Below, piece by piece: positions 24,889 through 35,530 of a DNA stretch of 64,000 nucleotides. Source of the stretch: Bifidobacterium catenulatum subsp. kashiwanohense JCM 15439 = DSM 21854 (GTDB lineage: Bacteria; Actinomycetota; Actinomycetes; Actinomycetales; Bifidobacteriaceae); contig NZ_AP012327.1 of NCBI RefSeq assembly GCF_001042615.1, positions 62,001-126,000 of the forward strand. The letters are read 5' to 3'. The notes below the pieces were generated by a model, which was not told the DNA's origin, searched no databases, and saw only the letters and a program-made list of their open reading frames with translations. The stretch's first letter is position 1; every line of letters begins with the position of its first letter. The position numbers and the translations under genes were made by a program.

Positions 24889-27596
24889 TGTTCGCTCCCC
24901 TCCTCACGCCGACTCCTGCCAGCATTTCCGTCCGTGTTTCCAGCCGCATATTCAGCCGCATGTTCAGTCGCATGTCCGGCCGAACCACCATGCGCAGCCT
25001 CATACAGCCTCGTACGTATGGCATGCATCGGCTTGTAATGCATGCCCGGCCGGAACAGCAGGTTCTCGTGCAGGATCGCGCTGCGGAACTCTTCCGCACT
25101 CATCGCTTCCTCGCCCAGATAATTCGCATACCGTTCGCGCAGATACTCCACCACGATGAGATACGTGTCGATGGCGATGATCGAAATGATCCAACCGAGC
25201 AGCATGGCGAGCTTCATGCGCGTGATGAATAGCAATAGCAGGAACACGAACGGCAGTACCGCCAGCGCAAGGAATCCCCAACGCACCAGGCGCGGGTACA
25301 GGCGGAAGAAATGAATCGCCCGTCTGCGGGCGAGTTCGGGGAACTCCTCGGCGATCTGCTGCGCGGTCTCGGTGAGCCGCAACGGTTCCACCGTGCCTTC
25401 GTTATGTTCGGTGATCATCAGATCAGTGTCCGCCAGACGGTTGTCGAACAGGCGGTTGAGGTTCAACGCCAGCTTGCGGACCACCAAGCCGATGAACAGC
25501 GCCACAGGCAGATACCAGAACAGCGAGAGCATGTCGATCCAATAATGGTTGGCATACATGCCGCCGATCGGCCCGCGCATCGCGTTGATGCCGTAAGTGA
25601 ACGGTAGGAACGGTTTCAGACGGCGGAAGAATTCCGGCATCATCTCGATGGGGTAGAGGCCTGCCGCGCCCGGAATCTGGATGATCACCAGAATCACGGC
25701 GACGGCCTTGCCGATATGCCGGAACGCCACGGCGAGCGCGTAAATGATGTTCACGTAGACGAACGAGGCGAAAATGCCGACGAGGATGAACAGGAACGGA
25801 TGCTCGCATTGGATGCCCAGCGCGAGATCGCCGATCGTGGCGATGATCGCCTGCAGAAATCCGACCGTGACGAACAGCAGCCAACGGCCCATATAGCCTT
25901 GGCGTGGCGTGTACATGCGGATCTTCTCATCGCGGTCCACTTCAAGCTTGTAGATCGCGACGAGCACGAATCCGCCGACCCACAGCGCAAGATTCGTGTA
26001 GAACGGCGTGACCGCGGAACCATAGTTTTTGACCGGGTAGAGGACCTGTTCGTCCAAATGCACCGGCTCGCCCACGAACGAGCCGACCTCGCTCGCGTCA
26101 AGTCCGAGCGCTTGGGAAAGCTGCTGGAACATCGCCGAACTGCTCAACGCGGCCACATCGGTGCGCGTGGTGTTGAGCTGTTTGGCGAGATTGGCGAGCT
26201 GCGTCTGCGTGCCAGCAATGGTGGTGTTCGTTTGGGTCACGGTGCGCGACAACTGGTCGAGCAGCCCGTTGCCCTGTTCCAGCGTGCTTTGCAGCGTGGT
26301 AAGCGTGCCGGACAGCGACCCATTGGCCAGGCTGAGTGTATCGAGCCCGGTGTTGAGATTCGGCATGACCGTGCCGGTGATGGTCGTGCGTGCGCTCGCC
26401 ATCGACGCCGTGCCGTTCTTCGCCAGCGTGGTGACATCGTCATTGAACCCGTTCGCGGTGCTCTTCCCCGCGTTGATCGCAGCCGTGGTGTCCTGATCGA
26501 AGGCGTCGATGCGCTGCTGCTGGAACGTCAGCTGTTTGCGGGCTTCGGCGAGCTGCGCGGAAAGATCCTTATACGTTTGGCTGTTCGGATCCAGCTGGCT
26601 GGCCTGCAACGCCTTCTCCACGCCGTCGAGCACGGTGCCGGTGGTGGTGTTGATGTGATGCATGGTGCTGGACACTTGGTCGAGCGCGTCCTGCGTGGTG
26701 TTCAGTCCGCTGAGCACGGTGCCGGTGGCATTGCTCACGTTGACCTGCAGGCCGGACAGTTGCGTGCTGCCGTTGTCGAGCGCTCCGACCAGCGTGTTCG
26801 AGAATCGTTCGGTTTGTGTGCGCGTCTCGCTCAGCAAGTCGGACGCCTTGCCGACGGTGTCAAGCGAGTTGGTGATTTCCGAGGCGAGCGCGATGTTGGA
26901 CTGTTTGGCCGAATCGATGGTGGTGAGGGCCTTGTCGAGCGTGGAACGGGTGTCGCGCAGCTGCTGTTGGACGGTTTCGAGCTGGTTGATGGTGTCGGTT
27001 AGATCGTTGATGACGTCGCTTTGCGCGCTTTTCACGCTGCCGGTGGTTTCTCCCGCTGTCTCCTTCACTTCCTTTGCCACGGCGTCGGCCACGCTGGAAA
27101 CGAAAGTGGTGTTGATCTGTTCGTCGATCGTGGTCGCGCCCGTATCGGTGATTTTCGGCGCGATCGCGTTCAGCTTTTCGTTGATGTAGTACGTGATCGA
27201 CGGTCGGTCGCCTTTACCGGTGACGGTGCCGATGAGTCTGGAGCTGAAGTCTTCCGGCAGTACGATCGCCGCATAGTATTTGCCGGATTCCACGCCTTCG
27301 ATGGCTTGCTGCTTGGGAACGAAACGCCAGCCGAGCTGATGGTTCTTCTTAAGCTGGTTGACGGTCTGCTGGCCAGCGTCGAGATGGCCGACCAGCGTGG
27401 AGGTTGTGCCCTTGTCCTCGTTCGCCACAGCGACTTGGATGTTGCCCGTGTTCGCGTACGGGTCCCAGTTGGCGAGGATATTGCACCATGCGTACAGTGA
27501 TGGGATGATAGCCACACCCAGCGTGACGACGAGCGCCACAGGGTTCTTCAGAATGCGTTTCACGTCTCGAAGGAAGATGGCGAAAACCTGGTGCAT
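24885..27596 (-). CDS. YhgE/Pip-family membrane protein (first of pair)
   Basis: Membrane protein of 903 residues with the same plan as its downstream neighbour: an N-terminal helix, ILANWDPYANTGNIQVAVAN, a long coiled-coil extracellular domain with many Thr/Ser/Asn heptads (about 180-560), then C-terminal helices. It differs by an additional C-terminal part (after about residue 770) with a two-helix hairpin and an acidic/basic tail. ATG at 27596 is preferred, because the sequence before it is unlike the family. Two such genes in tandem suggest a heteromeric complex. Function not established. Confidence 0.85.
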   Translation of the reverse strand: MHQVFAIFLRDVKRILKNPVALVVTLGVAIIPSLYAWCNILANWDPYANTGNIQVAVANEDKGTTSTLVGHLDAGQQTVNQLKKNHQLGWRFVPKQQAIEGVESGKYYAAIVLPEDFSSRLIGTVTGKGDRPSITYYINEKLNAIAPKITDTGATTIDEQINTTFVSSVADAVAKEVKETAGETTGSVKSAQSDVINDLTDTINQLETVQQQLRDTRSTLDKALTTIDSAKQSNIALASEITNSLDTVGKASDLLSETRTQTERFSNTLVGALDNGSTQLSGLQVNVSNATGTVLSGLNTTQDALDQVSSTMHHINTTTGTVLDGVEKALQASQLDPNSQTYKDLSAQLAEARKQLTFQQQRIDAFDQDTTAAINAGKSTANGFNDDVTTLAKNGTASMASARTTITGTVMPNLNTGLDTLSLANGSLSGTLTTLQSTLEQGNGLLDQLSRTVTQTNTTIAGTQTQLANLAKQLNTTRTDVAALSSSAMFQQLSQALGLDASEVGSFVGEPVHLDEQVLYPVKNYGSAVTPFYTNLALWVGGFVLVAIYKLEVDRDEKIRMYTPRQGYMGRWLLFVTVGFLQAIIATIGDLALGIQCEHPFLFILVGIFASFVYVNIIYALAVAFRHIGKAVAVILVIIQIPGAAGLYPIEMMPEFFRRLKPFLPFTYGINAMRGPIGGMYANHYWIDMLSLFWYLPVALFIGLVVRKLALNLNRLFDNRLADTDLMITEHNEGTVEPLRLTETAQQIAEEFPELARRRAIHFFRLYPRLVRWGFLALAVLPFVFLLLLFITRMKLAMLLGWIISIIAIDTYLIVVEYLRERYANYLGEEAMSAEEFRSAILHENLLFRPGMHYKPMHAIRTRLYEAAHGGSAGHATEHAAEYAAGNTDGNAGRSRREEGSEQ

Positions 27597-27904
27597 CAAG
27601 CCTCCTCGCGGGTATTGGTCGCAACATCTACGTGCGGCGGCATGCCCGTGCGGGAACACCCGGTTGGGCTCTTCGTCGCGCGATCCGGTGAATATTCTAT
27701 GACTTCCGATGGAACGATCGCAATGGTTTCGCCATGTTTATTGGTCGGTCCCGCAAGTGTCGGGATATGAGACGAGAACGCTCGGCATATGGCCCTAGTG
27801 GGGCGGGCGACCTGGATATGGAGCGGACGGTCGGGAAAACGGAAAGGAAAGATGGCGAATGTTGTCACATGACAAGTGGGATAGGGTTGGGCGATAATGG
27901 AGGC
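27597..27904. other. Divergent intergenic region
   Basis: Separates the minus-strand YhgE/Pip operon from the plus-strand aldolase gene and must hold both promoters. I see no gene, strong dyad or dispersed palindrome in it. Confidence 0.5.
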
Positions 27905-28972
27905 ATGACTATTGCAACGCCGGAACGTTATGCGCAAATGCTGGACGCCGCACGCCGCGGCGGTTACGCCTATCCCGCGATCAATGTGACCAGCACGCAG
28001 ACCCTGAACGCCGCACTCCAGGGTTTCGCCGAGGCGGAATCCGATGGCATCATCCAAGTCTCCGTAGGCGGCGCCGCCTACTTCTCCGGGCAACGCGTCA
28101 ACGACCGCGTCACCGGCTCGCTTGCCTTCGCAGCCTTCGCGCACGAAGTCGCGGCGAAATACCCCAACATCACCATCGCCCTGCACACCGACCACTGCGC
28201 CAAACAGTATTTGGACGAATGGGTGCGCCCCCTGCTCGATCATGAAGTCGAACAGGTGAAGCACGGTCAGGAACCGACCTTCCAGTCACACATGTGGGAC
28301 GGTTCCACAGTGCCGCTGGGTGAAAACCTCGACATCGCAGAAGAACTGCTCGACAAATCCCAAGCCGCGCGCACCGTGCTGGAAATCGAAATCGGCGCGG
28401 TCGGCGGCGAAGAAGACGGGCACAGCGCCGAAATCAACGACAAACTGTATTCCACGCCCGCGCAAGGCATCGCCGTCGCGCAACGACTCGGCCTCGGCGA
28501 GCGCGGACGCTACATGGCCGCCTTCACCTTCGGCAACGTGCACGGCGCATACAAACCAGGCGTGGTGAAACTGCGCCCCGAACTGCTCGACGAAATCCAG
28601 ACCACGGTCGCGCTCGCGATCAAGGCCGGCGAAATGCCCGACCCCGCGCACTCGCTGGATGTCGCTCCCGGTAAGCCGTTCGCCCTGGTGTTCCACGGCG
28701 GTTCCGGCTCCGCGCCGGAGGAGATCGCGCAGGCCGTGAGCTACGGCGTGGTGAAGATGAACATCGACACCGATACGCAGTACGCATTCAGCCGTGCGGT
28801 GGCCGGTCACATGTTCTCCAACTATGATTCGGTGCTCAAAATCGATGGCGAGGTGGGCAACAAGAAGATGTACGACCCGCGTTCGTGGGGGCGCGAAGCG
28901 GAAAGCGCCATGGCCGCACGCGTGGTGGAGGCTTGCAGGCAGCTTGGCAGCGCGGGCAAGGCGTTGAAGTAG
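27905..28972 (+). CDS. fba: Class II fructose-bisphosphate aldolase
   Basis: Zinc-dependent aldolase of 355 residues interconverting fructose 1,6-bisphosphate with two triose phosphates. Visible motifs are YPAINVTSTQTLNAAL, the zinc and catalytic region ALHTDHCAK (Asp-His), EIEIGAVGGEEDG, and the zinc-binding His residues in FGNVHGAY and LVFHGGSGS. Start at ATG 27905 follows GGAGGC. Bifidobacteria use the fructose-6-phosphate phosphoketolase shunt, so this enzyme probably acts mainly in the lower trunk or in gluconeogenic direction; that is general knowledge, not shown by the sequence. Confidence 0.95.
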   Translation: MTIATPERYAQMLDAARRGGYAYPAINVTSTQTLNAALQGFAEAESDGIIQVSVGGAAYFSGQRVNDRVTGSLAFAAFAHEVAAKYPNITIALHTDHCAKQYLDEWVRPLLDHEVEQVKHGQEPTFQSHMWDGSTVPLGENLDIAEELLDKSQAARTVLEIEIGAVGGEEDGHSAEINDKLYSTPAQGIAVAQRLGLGERGRYMAAFTFGNVHGAYKPGVVKLRPELLDEIQTTVALAIKAGEMPDPAHSLDVAPGKPFALVFHGGSGSAPEEIAQAVSYGVVKMNIDTDTQYAFSRAVAGHMFSNYDSVLKIDGEVGNKKMYDPRSWGREAESAMAARVVEACRQLGSAGKALK

Positions 28973-28978
28973 TGTGAT

Positions 28979-29015
28979 GCCGCACGCGCCGTGTAATGCA
29001 TGCGGCGTGTGCGGC
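28979..29015 (+). terminator. Terminator-like hairpin behind the aldolase gene
   Basis: A 13-bp stem with one G-T-type variation, starting GCCGCACGCGCCG, around an 11-base loop. No T-run follows. Confidence 0.55.
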
Positions 29016-29149
29016 ACGGTGGGTGTGTCGCGTTGTATGAGACGAAAACGATGGAACTGACTAGTTTCAACGGCCGATCGGTGCATATCCGGCAGATATC
29101 CGGTAGAGGGCGCAGGGTAGTCTTTGTAAGGCCTTGGGTAAGGCTTTGA

Positions 29150-30469
<1,320 letters not shown>

Positions 30470-30492
30470 CCGTCTGCAACGAATTTCCCGGC

Positions 30493-32076
30493 TTGACTGG
30501 TAACGACGCGGCACATGATATCCGCCGGCTGATTCCGCGATTCGACCACTTGAAGTGGAAGATGGCGGCGGCCGGCATAGTCATTGGTCTGGTTTCAGGA
30601 TTGCTGGTTGTCGTATACCGTCTCGGCATCGAATACGGCACGGATGCGTCCCGTTGGATATATGCGCGGATTCGCGAGACCCCGTGGCTGATTGCGCCGT
30701 GGGCGGTTGCCGCGGTGGCGGCCGCGCTGGCGATCGCGTGGATGGTCGGTAAGGAGCCGATGGCTGGTGGCAGCGGCATCCCGCAGACCAACGGCGTGGT
30801 GATATGCGGCTTGAAGATGCGTTGGCAGACGATTCTGCCAGTCCGTTTCGTCGGTGGACTGTTGGGCGCGTTGTTTGGTCTGTCGCTCGGCCGTGAGGGG
30901 CCGTCCATTCAGATTGGTGCGTCGGGCGCGCAGTGTGTGTCCCACCGTTTGCGTGGCCGCCGCCGTGAGGACATGCAGGAGCATTATCTGGTCACCGCCG
31001 GTGCCGCGGCCGGCTTGTCCGCCGCGTTCAGCGCGCCGCTGTCCGGCATGATGTTCGCTTTGGAAGGGGTGCATCGGAGTTTTTCCCCTGCGATTCTGAT
31101 GGGCGCTACCGCCGCATCGCTGACCGCCGATTTCGTCTCGAAATACTGTTTCGGTCTGCGTCCGGTTTTGGATTTCGGTGATATCGGTCAGCTGTCGTTG
31201 GAAGAGTATGTGTGGCTGATTCCGTTGGGATTGGTGGCCGGTTTGGTTGGTTCGCTGATGAACCGCTCGTTGCTTGGCTTCCAGACGCTGTACGGCAAAC
31301 TGCCGGCATGGAGCCGCCCGATGATTGCGATTGCGATCGCGTTGCCTGTCGGCATCTGGTTGCCCGATGTGCTCGGCGGCGGCTCGAATCTGATTGATAC
31401 CGCCGAACATGCGCGCGTCGGCTTAGGAATGCTGTGTCTGCTGTTCGTGGCGAAGACGCTGTTCACATCCACGAGTTTCGGCTCAGGTGCGCCTGGTGGT
31501 ATTTTCATGCCGATTCTTGCGGTCGGTTCGCTGGCCGGCGGCATCTGCGGTGAAGTGTTGCATCGATTCGGTGATCTGCCATCCGACGCAGTGGCGGTGT
31601 TTGCGGTGTGCGTGATGACGGGCACGCTCGCCGCGTCCGTGAAAACGCCGATCACGTCGATTCTGTTGGCTGTGGAGATGTCCGGAACGTTGACGCACAT
31701 GCTGCCGGTCGCGGCTGTCGCTTTCATCGCGCTGTTGGTGTCCGATCTGCTGCGCACCAAACCGATCTATGGGGAGTTGCTGGAGCGGTACGTGCGCGCG
31801 CAAGGCATGCAGATGGCGATCGCAAGCCATGTGGGCAGCGGCATTATGGAACTGCCATTGGAAATGGGGGCGATTGCGGACGGCAAGCGGGTGCGTGACG
31901 TGCGTTGGCCGTCTGGGTGTCTGATCATCGGCCTGCGTCGCGGCGAAAGCGAGATCGTGCCGCGCGGTGATACACAGCTGCGTGCCGGTGACTATCTGGT
32001 GGTGCTGTTCAGTGGCGAGGAGGAGCGCGAGGTGCGACCTGCGATGCGGCGGCTGTGTGATGCCCGGCTTGACTGA
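30493..32076 (+). CDS. ClC-type chloride channel/transporter with TrkA-C domain
   Basis: Membrane protein of 527 residues. The ClC core (about residues 20-430) carries the three anion-pathway motifs GSGIPQ, GREGPS (with the gating Glu) and GSGAPGGIFMP. A cytoplasmic TrkA-C/RCK-C domain (about 450-520) probably senses a ligand. Translation seems to start with TTG at 30493 behind a weak site. The gene follows purA closely and precedes two fluoride-channel genes. Some bacterial ClC proteins are fluoride/proton antiporters, so a joint role with the CrcB pair in halide resistance is possible; the CLC-F type Met and Asn residues would need to be checked by alignment. Confidence 0.9.
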   Translation: MTGNDAAHDIRRLIPRFDHLKWKMAAAGIVIGLVSGLLVVVYRLGIEYGTDASRWIYARIRETPWLIAPWAVAAVAAALAIAWMVGKEPMAGGSGIPQTNGVVICGLKMRWQTILPVRFVGGLLGALFGLSLGREGPSIQIGASGAQCVSHRLRGRRREDMQEHYLVTAGAAAGLSAAFSAPLSGMMFALEGVHRSFSPAILMGATAASLTADFVSKYCFGLRPVLDFGDIGQLSLEEYVWLIPLGLVAGLVGSLMNRSLLGFQTLYGKLPAWSRPMIAIAIALPVGIWLPDVLGGGSNLIDTAEHARVGLGMLCLLFVAKTLFTSTSFGSGAPGGIFMPILAVGSLAGGICGEVLHRFGDLPSDAVAVFAVCVMTGTLAASVKTPITSILLAVEMSGTLTHMLPVAAVAFIALLVSDLLRTKPIYGELLERYVRAQGMQMAIASHVGSGIMELPLEMGAIADGKRVRDVRWPSGCLIIGLRRGESEIVPRGDTQLRAGDYLVVLFSGEEEREVRPAMRRLCDARLD

Positions 32077-32099
32077 GCCTGGCTGAATTCGGCTGGACT

Positions 32100-32133
32100 C
32101 TGGATGTCCGAATCTGCGGAATCGGACATCCAG
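32100..32133. repeat. Dispersed palindrome behind the ClC gene
   Basis: Core at 32106-32127 with A at arm position 7. Flanks extend the dyad to CTGGATGTCCGA and its complement. It starts 30 bp after the stop codon. Confidence 0.9.
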
Positions 32134-32262
32134 GGTGCATACGTTGGCGCTCCGTGTAAACTCATATGCGTTAGGAAGGCGGCAACCGCGGCCCAGCTCG
32201 TTGTTGCACGGCCTATGGGCGGAACAACGCTGTCCGCAGGAGGCCAGTACAGGGGGAGCGCA

Positions 32263-33357
32263 ATGGAATCGCAAGAACAATCGCCGGGAGACGTGGTGAC
32301 TGCGGGTGAGGACTCGCATCCCATCACGCAGACAATCGACACTGTTGAGGTGACGCATGCTGGTGCAACCGCGCCCGCCGCTAACACCATGGATCCGCCT
32401 ACGATTCCCCTGGCACCGATGAAACGTATGCAGGCGCGGTTCAATCCGCTCGCCGACGGACTGATGTATGTTGTGGTGTTCGTCGGTGGATTTGTTGGAG
32501 TCGGCTGTCGGCATGCGTTGGATATGCTTCTGCCGTCGGTCAGCGGGACGCCGTTCGTTGTGGGCACGTTTGTGTCGAATATGGTCGCCTGCTTCCTGTT
32601 CGCGATGCTGACCGAATTCATGGCGACCGCTTCGTGGCTGCGTCGCCGGGTGCGGCAGGTTGTCAGCCGTGGCGTTGGGCTCGGCTTGCTCGGTGGGCTT
32701 TCGACGATGTCCGGCGTGATGCTGGAAACGATGGAAGGTCTGCACGAGCGGCATATCGCCAGTGCGCTTGGCTATCTTGCGGGAAATTTTGCAGGCGGTT
32801 TGTTCACTGCCGCCGCCGGCGTGGTTCTGATGCAGGCACTGCTGTCACGGAGTACTCGAAAGCGGGTTCGAGGTGCGTTTTCAGCTGTTTCCGTGTCCGA
32901 TTCTGCCGAATCGGACACGCAGGGCGTACGCCATGTGAAAGTGGCCGACGTAGCGCGTTCTGCCGCGCAGGCCGCAATGGAAGCCGCGCAGGCGGCGCAG
33001 CAGGCCGCGCAGGCGGCCCAGCAGATTGCACAGACGGGACAGGTTCCGCGAGTCGAAACACCAACCGTGCCGCCGACCGCCAGCCAGCCTATGCAGACAG
33101 GCCGCGTTCCGCAGATTCCTCCGCTGGCCGTTCCTCAGCTGACACAGCCATCGCAGCCGTTGCTACGCGAGCCGGATACTCCAGACTTGGGGCAGCTGCC
33201 CGAGCCGATTCAGCAGTCGCAACCAATCCAGCAGCCCCAGCAGCAGTCGCAGCCGATCCGGCAGCCGGCCAACCCGCTTCCGCCCAGCTTCGAGCCCAAA
33301 CCGATCACTGCGGAGATTTCGCTTGTCGCCGACCCGGCTACCGGGGAGGTGTGCTGA
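32263..33357 (+). CDS. crcB: CrcB/Fluc fluoride channel with long C-terminal tail
   Basis: Membrane protein of 364 residues; Fluc subunits are normally about 125. After a 60-residue polar N-terminus come four helices of the Fluc fold (about 65-200) with GCRHALDMLLP, GTFVSNMVACFLFAML and GLLGGLSTMSGVM, the last being the Na+/pore loop region. The remaining 160 residues are hydrophilic: an in-frame palindrome copy (residues about 211-218), an Ala-Gln-rich probable helix with repeated AAQQAAQ, then Pro/Gln-rich sequence. Start at ATG 32263 follows AGGGGGAGCG. The stop overlaps the start of the second crcB gene, as expected for a heterodimeric Fluc pair. Confidence 0.85.
   Translation: MESQEQSPGDVVTAGEDSHPITQTIDTVEVTHAGATAPAANTMDPPTIPLAPMKRMQARFNPLADGLMYVVVFVGGFVGVGCRHALDMLLPSVSGTPFVVGTFVSNMVACFLFAMLTEFMATASWLRRRVRQVVSRGVGLGLLGGLSTMSGVMLETMEGLHERHIASALGYLAGNFAGGLFTAAAGVVLMQALLSRSTRKRVRGAFSAVSVSDSAESDTQGVRHVKVADVARSAAQAAMEAAQAAQQAAQAAQQIAQTGQVPRVETPTVPPTASQPMQTGRVPQIPPLAVPQLTQPSQPLLREPDTPDLGQLPEPIQQSQPIQQPQQQSQPIRQPANPLPPSFEPKPITAEISLVADPATGEVC
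32892..32919. repeat. In-frame palindrome in the first crcB gene
   Basis: Core at 32895-32916 with perfect arms, extended by CGT/ACG. Reads SDSAESD directly behind the last membrane helix. Confidence 0.9.
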
Positions 33358-33752
33358 TGATGTGGATGATCTGTCTGTTCGGCGGTCTGGGCGCCATGGC
33401 CCGTTACGTGCTCGACGTGTCAATTCAACGAGGCTGGAATCGCGAGAATCGGAGAACGAGCCGCAACTTCCCGCTATCCACGCTCGTCATCAACGGCGTC
33501 GCCTCGCTATGCGCGGGCATCGCCATGATGTCCTACTATTCGCAATCGGTGGATATGGGCACGGTCATGATGTTCGTTGTCGGATTTCTCGGTGGTTTCT
33601 CAACATTCTCCACAGCGCTCAACGAAGTGGTTTCATTGATTCGCCAGCGTCGTTTTACGCTGGCTCTGGGCTATGGAATAGCAACCGTCGCGGTGCCTCT
33701 CATTTGCGTGGCCACCGGTTTCGGCATTGCGCTGCTCGCCAATCCGGCGTAA
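33357..33752 (+). CDS. crcB: CrcB/Fluc fluoride channel, second subunit
   Basis: Fluoride exporter subunit of 131 residues with four membrane helices. Motifs are GGLGAMARYVLD at the N-terminus, FPLSTLVINGVAS and the pore motif GFLGGFSTFSTALNE. Length is normal for the family. The ATG at 33357 overlaps the TGA of the first crcB gene by one base, so the two are translationally coupled and probably form an antiparallel heterodimer. I looked for the fluoride riboswitch upstream of the pair and did not find its conserved core. Confidence 0.93.
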   Translation: MMWMICLFGGLGAMARYVLDVSIQRGWNRENRRTSRNFPLSTLVINGVASLCAGIAMMSYYSQSVDMGTVMMFVVGFLGGFSTFSTALNEVVSLIRQRRFTLALGYGIATVAVPLICVATGFGIALLANPA

Positions 33753-33753
33753 T

Positions 33754-33790
33754 TTTCACGTTACACGGGCGGTCGCTGAGTAACGTGAAA
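33754..33790 (+). terminator. Terminator hairpin of the crcB operon
   Basis: TTTCACGTTAC pairs perfectly with GTAACGTGAAA around a 15-base loop, starting 1 bp after the crcB stop. Confidence 0.65.
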
Positions 33791-33798
33791 GAAATCTG

Positions 33799-34032
33799 AG
33801 CGCAACCGCCATCAAGGCCGCCAGTCCGGATGCAACGCTGGTGATTGCATTCGACCAGACCAAGCCGCTGCTGAAGGACGGCAAGGATATCCAGTATTAG
33901 GGCCAGACCGGTATCGGGCCGTTCAATAAGAACAATGATCCGAGTTCTGCGAATATCGGCGTCTACACTTTCGACAAAGACAGCAAGCCGGTCTTTGACC
34001 ACACGCAGTCTGGTGACGTTCCGACCGACTGA
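33799..34032 (+). pseudogene. 3' fragment of a branched-chain amino acid-type ABC substrate-binding protein gene
   Basis: The frame reads 33 codons (SATAIKAASPDATLVIAFDQ and onwards), then an internal TAG at 33898-33900, then 43 more codons including TGIGPFNKNNDPSSANIGVYTFD, ending at TGA 34030. This is the C-terminal lobe of a periplasmic-binding-type (LivK-like, Peripla_BP_6) protein; the family motif GK.I.Y.G..G...F is preserved on both sides of the stop. The 5' four-fifths of the gene are absent. A terminator follows. Transcription is unlikely to have any product. Confidence 0.65.
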
Positions 34033-34070
34033 TCGCAATGATCGCAATGTAGGCCATCATCAATACAAGA

Positions 34071-34120
34071 AGACGGCGCAAAGTGAGCGTGTATATCGCA
34101 AGCTTTGTGCCGTCTCTTTC
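34071..34120 (+). terminator. Terminator behind the binding-protein remnant
   Basis: AGACGGCGCAAAG pairs with CTTTGTGCCGTCT and is followed by CTTTC. Probably the original terminator of the lost gene. Confidence 0.65.
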
Positions 34121-34296
34121 GTTGTGCGTAATTGTGATGTTTTGCAAGATGTTGTGCATGATGTATCTTCCATCGATGCAGCATCGACTGCAGTGCAAAA
34201 GTGATCCATGAATGTGATTTCAAGGGATCATCAAAAAAACACATGATGGAAATAAAGTGAGGGGTGCCCCCGTCAAACGATATACACACCGGACTG

Positions 34297-34310
34297 TCGA
34301 ACAGGTTCGA
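34297..34310. promoter_or_regulatory. LacI-type operator before the regulator gene
   Basis: TCGAACAGGTTCGA, one base off the perfect palindrome found before the sucrose phosphorylase gene. About 95 bp upstream of the LacI start, it suggests autoregulation. Confidence 0.6.
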
Positions 34311-34405
34311 GAGAATGTGAAAATAAGTATAATATCTCGCGAGAGGCGCGTGGTAAGCACGTGAGAATACAGCGATAGAACAGTGATAACGGGAAAGGTG
34401 TGATC

Positions 34406-35491
34406 ATGGTCGGCATGCGCGATGTGGCGAAGAAGGCCGGGGTGTCTCTGAGCACCGTCTCGCTGGTGGTGAACGGCAACGGGTACGTGTCTGATGACAT
34501 GCGCGACCGCGTGCGTAAGGCCATGCAAGCCCTCAATTATGTGCCGAACGAGCTTGCCCGCAATCTGTATCATGATCGCACGAATCTGGTCGGCGTCATC
34601 GTGCCTACCATTCGTCATCCGTTCTTTGCGACGTTCACCGCACATCTGCAGCATGCACTCGCCGCGCAAGGATTACGCACTATGCTGTGCTCTACTGCAG
34701 ATGAGGCGGATGGCGAAATCCAGTATGTCGACATGTTGCGTCGGCACATGATGGACGGCATCGTCATGTGTGCGCACACTTCGCATCCCGGCGATTATTG
34801 GACGTCGATTCATCGCCCGATCGTCGCGTTCGACCGTGTGCTTGGAGACGGTATTTCGTCAATCGGATCCGACCACGAGCAGGGTGGGCGATTGATTGCG
34901 CAGATGCTGATCCGCAATGGTGCCAAACATGTGGTGATGATTGGCGGTCCGCGAGATCAATTCTTCGATTTGGCTGCGCGCGGAGAAGTCGAGGAAGGAT
35001 CGTTCGATTTGGGAAAGACCACGTTCCCGACGGTGCGCTACTACCTCACGTTGGAACAGGAATTGACCTCCGCAGGCGTGAAATACGAGTATGTTGAAGC
35101 TGGCGAAGTAATGGATTTTGCCGGCTATCATCGTGCGGTCAGCAATGCGCTCGACAAGGTGGCGACCGACGGCGTCGATGCCGTGGTCAGTTCCGACATC
35201 GGTGCGTCGTTCTGCGTGCGCGAAGCATTGAGCCGCGGAATTTCCATTCCTAACGAGCTGCAGATCGTTGCCTACGATGGAACGTATTTAACCGATTTGG
35301 CCGGCATGAAGCTGACCGCGGTCGCGCAGGATTTCTCGGCGATCGCACAGTCGGCAGCCGACCATATTGTGCAGGCGATTGCCAATGAGGAAGTGGCCGC
35401 AGCTAACGCTTCACGCAAGAATATTCCCAAGCCGTTCGAGCCGAACGTGCTTATGCCCATGACGCTGGTGCCAGGCGATACCACGCGTTGA
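34406..35491 (+). CDS. LacI-family regulator of the sucrose/alpha-glucoside locus
   Basis: DNA-binding repressor of 361 residues. The N-terminal helix-turn-helix and hinge are MRDVAKKAGVSLSTVSLVVN and YVPNELARNLYHDRTNLVG, followed by a periplasmic-binding-like sensor domain (VIVPTIRHPFFATF, MDGIVMCAHT, IVAYDGTYLTDL). ATG at 34406 is 7 bp behind GGGAAAGG. Operators of the form TCRAACCGGTTYGA occur before this gene, before sucrose phosphorylase and before the ABC-binding-protein gene at 40043, which marks these as its likely regulon. The effector is presumably sucrose or a related sugar; this is inferred from context. Confidence 0.88.
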   Translation: MVGMRDVAKKAGVSLSTVSLVVNGNGYVSDDMRDRVRKAMQALNYVPNELARNLYHDRTNLVGVIVPTIRHPFFATFTAHLQHALAAQGLRTMLCSTADEADGEIQYVDMLRRHMMDGIVMCAHTSHPGDYWTSIHRPIVAFDRVLGDGISSIGSDHEQGGRLIAQMLIRNGAKHVVMIGGPRDQFFDLAARGEVEEGSFDLGKTTFPTVRYYLTLEQELTSAGVKYEYVEAGEVMDFAGYHRAVSNALDKVATDGVDAVVSSDIGASFCVREALSRGISIPNELQIVAYDGTYLTDLAGMKLTAVAQDFSAIAQSAADHIVQAIANEEVAAANASRKNIPKPFEPNVLMPMTLVPGDTTR

Positions 35492-35530
35492 TGCTGTGCA
35501 TTGGAACGCCGGGTTGCATAGAACACCGAA

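Noticed and set aside
32134..32262. Possible fluoride riboswitch before the crcB pair
   Set aside because: The conserved core of the crcB motif RNA is not present in the 130 bp upstream.
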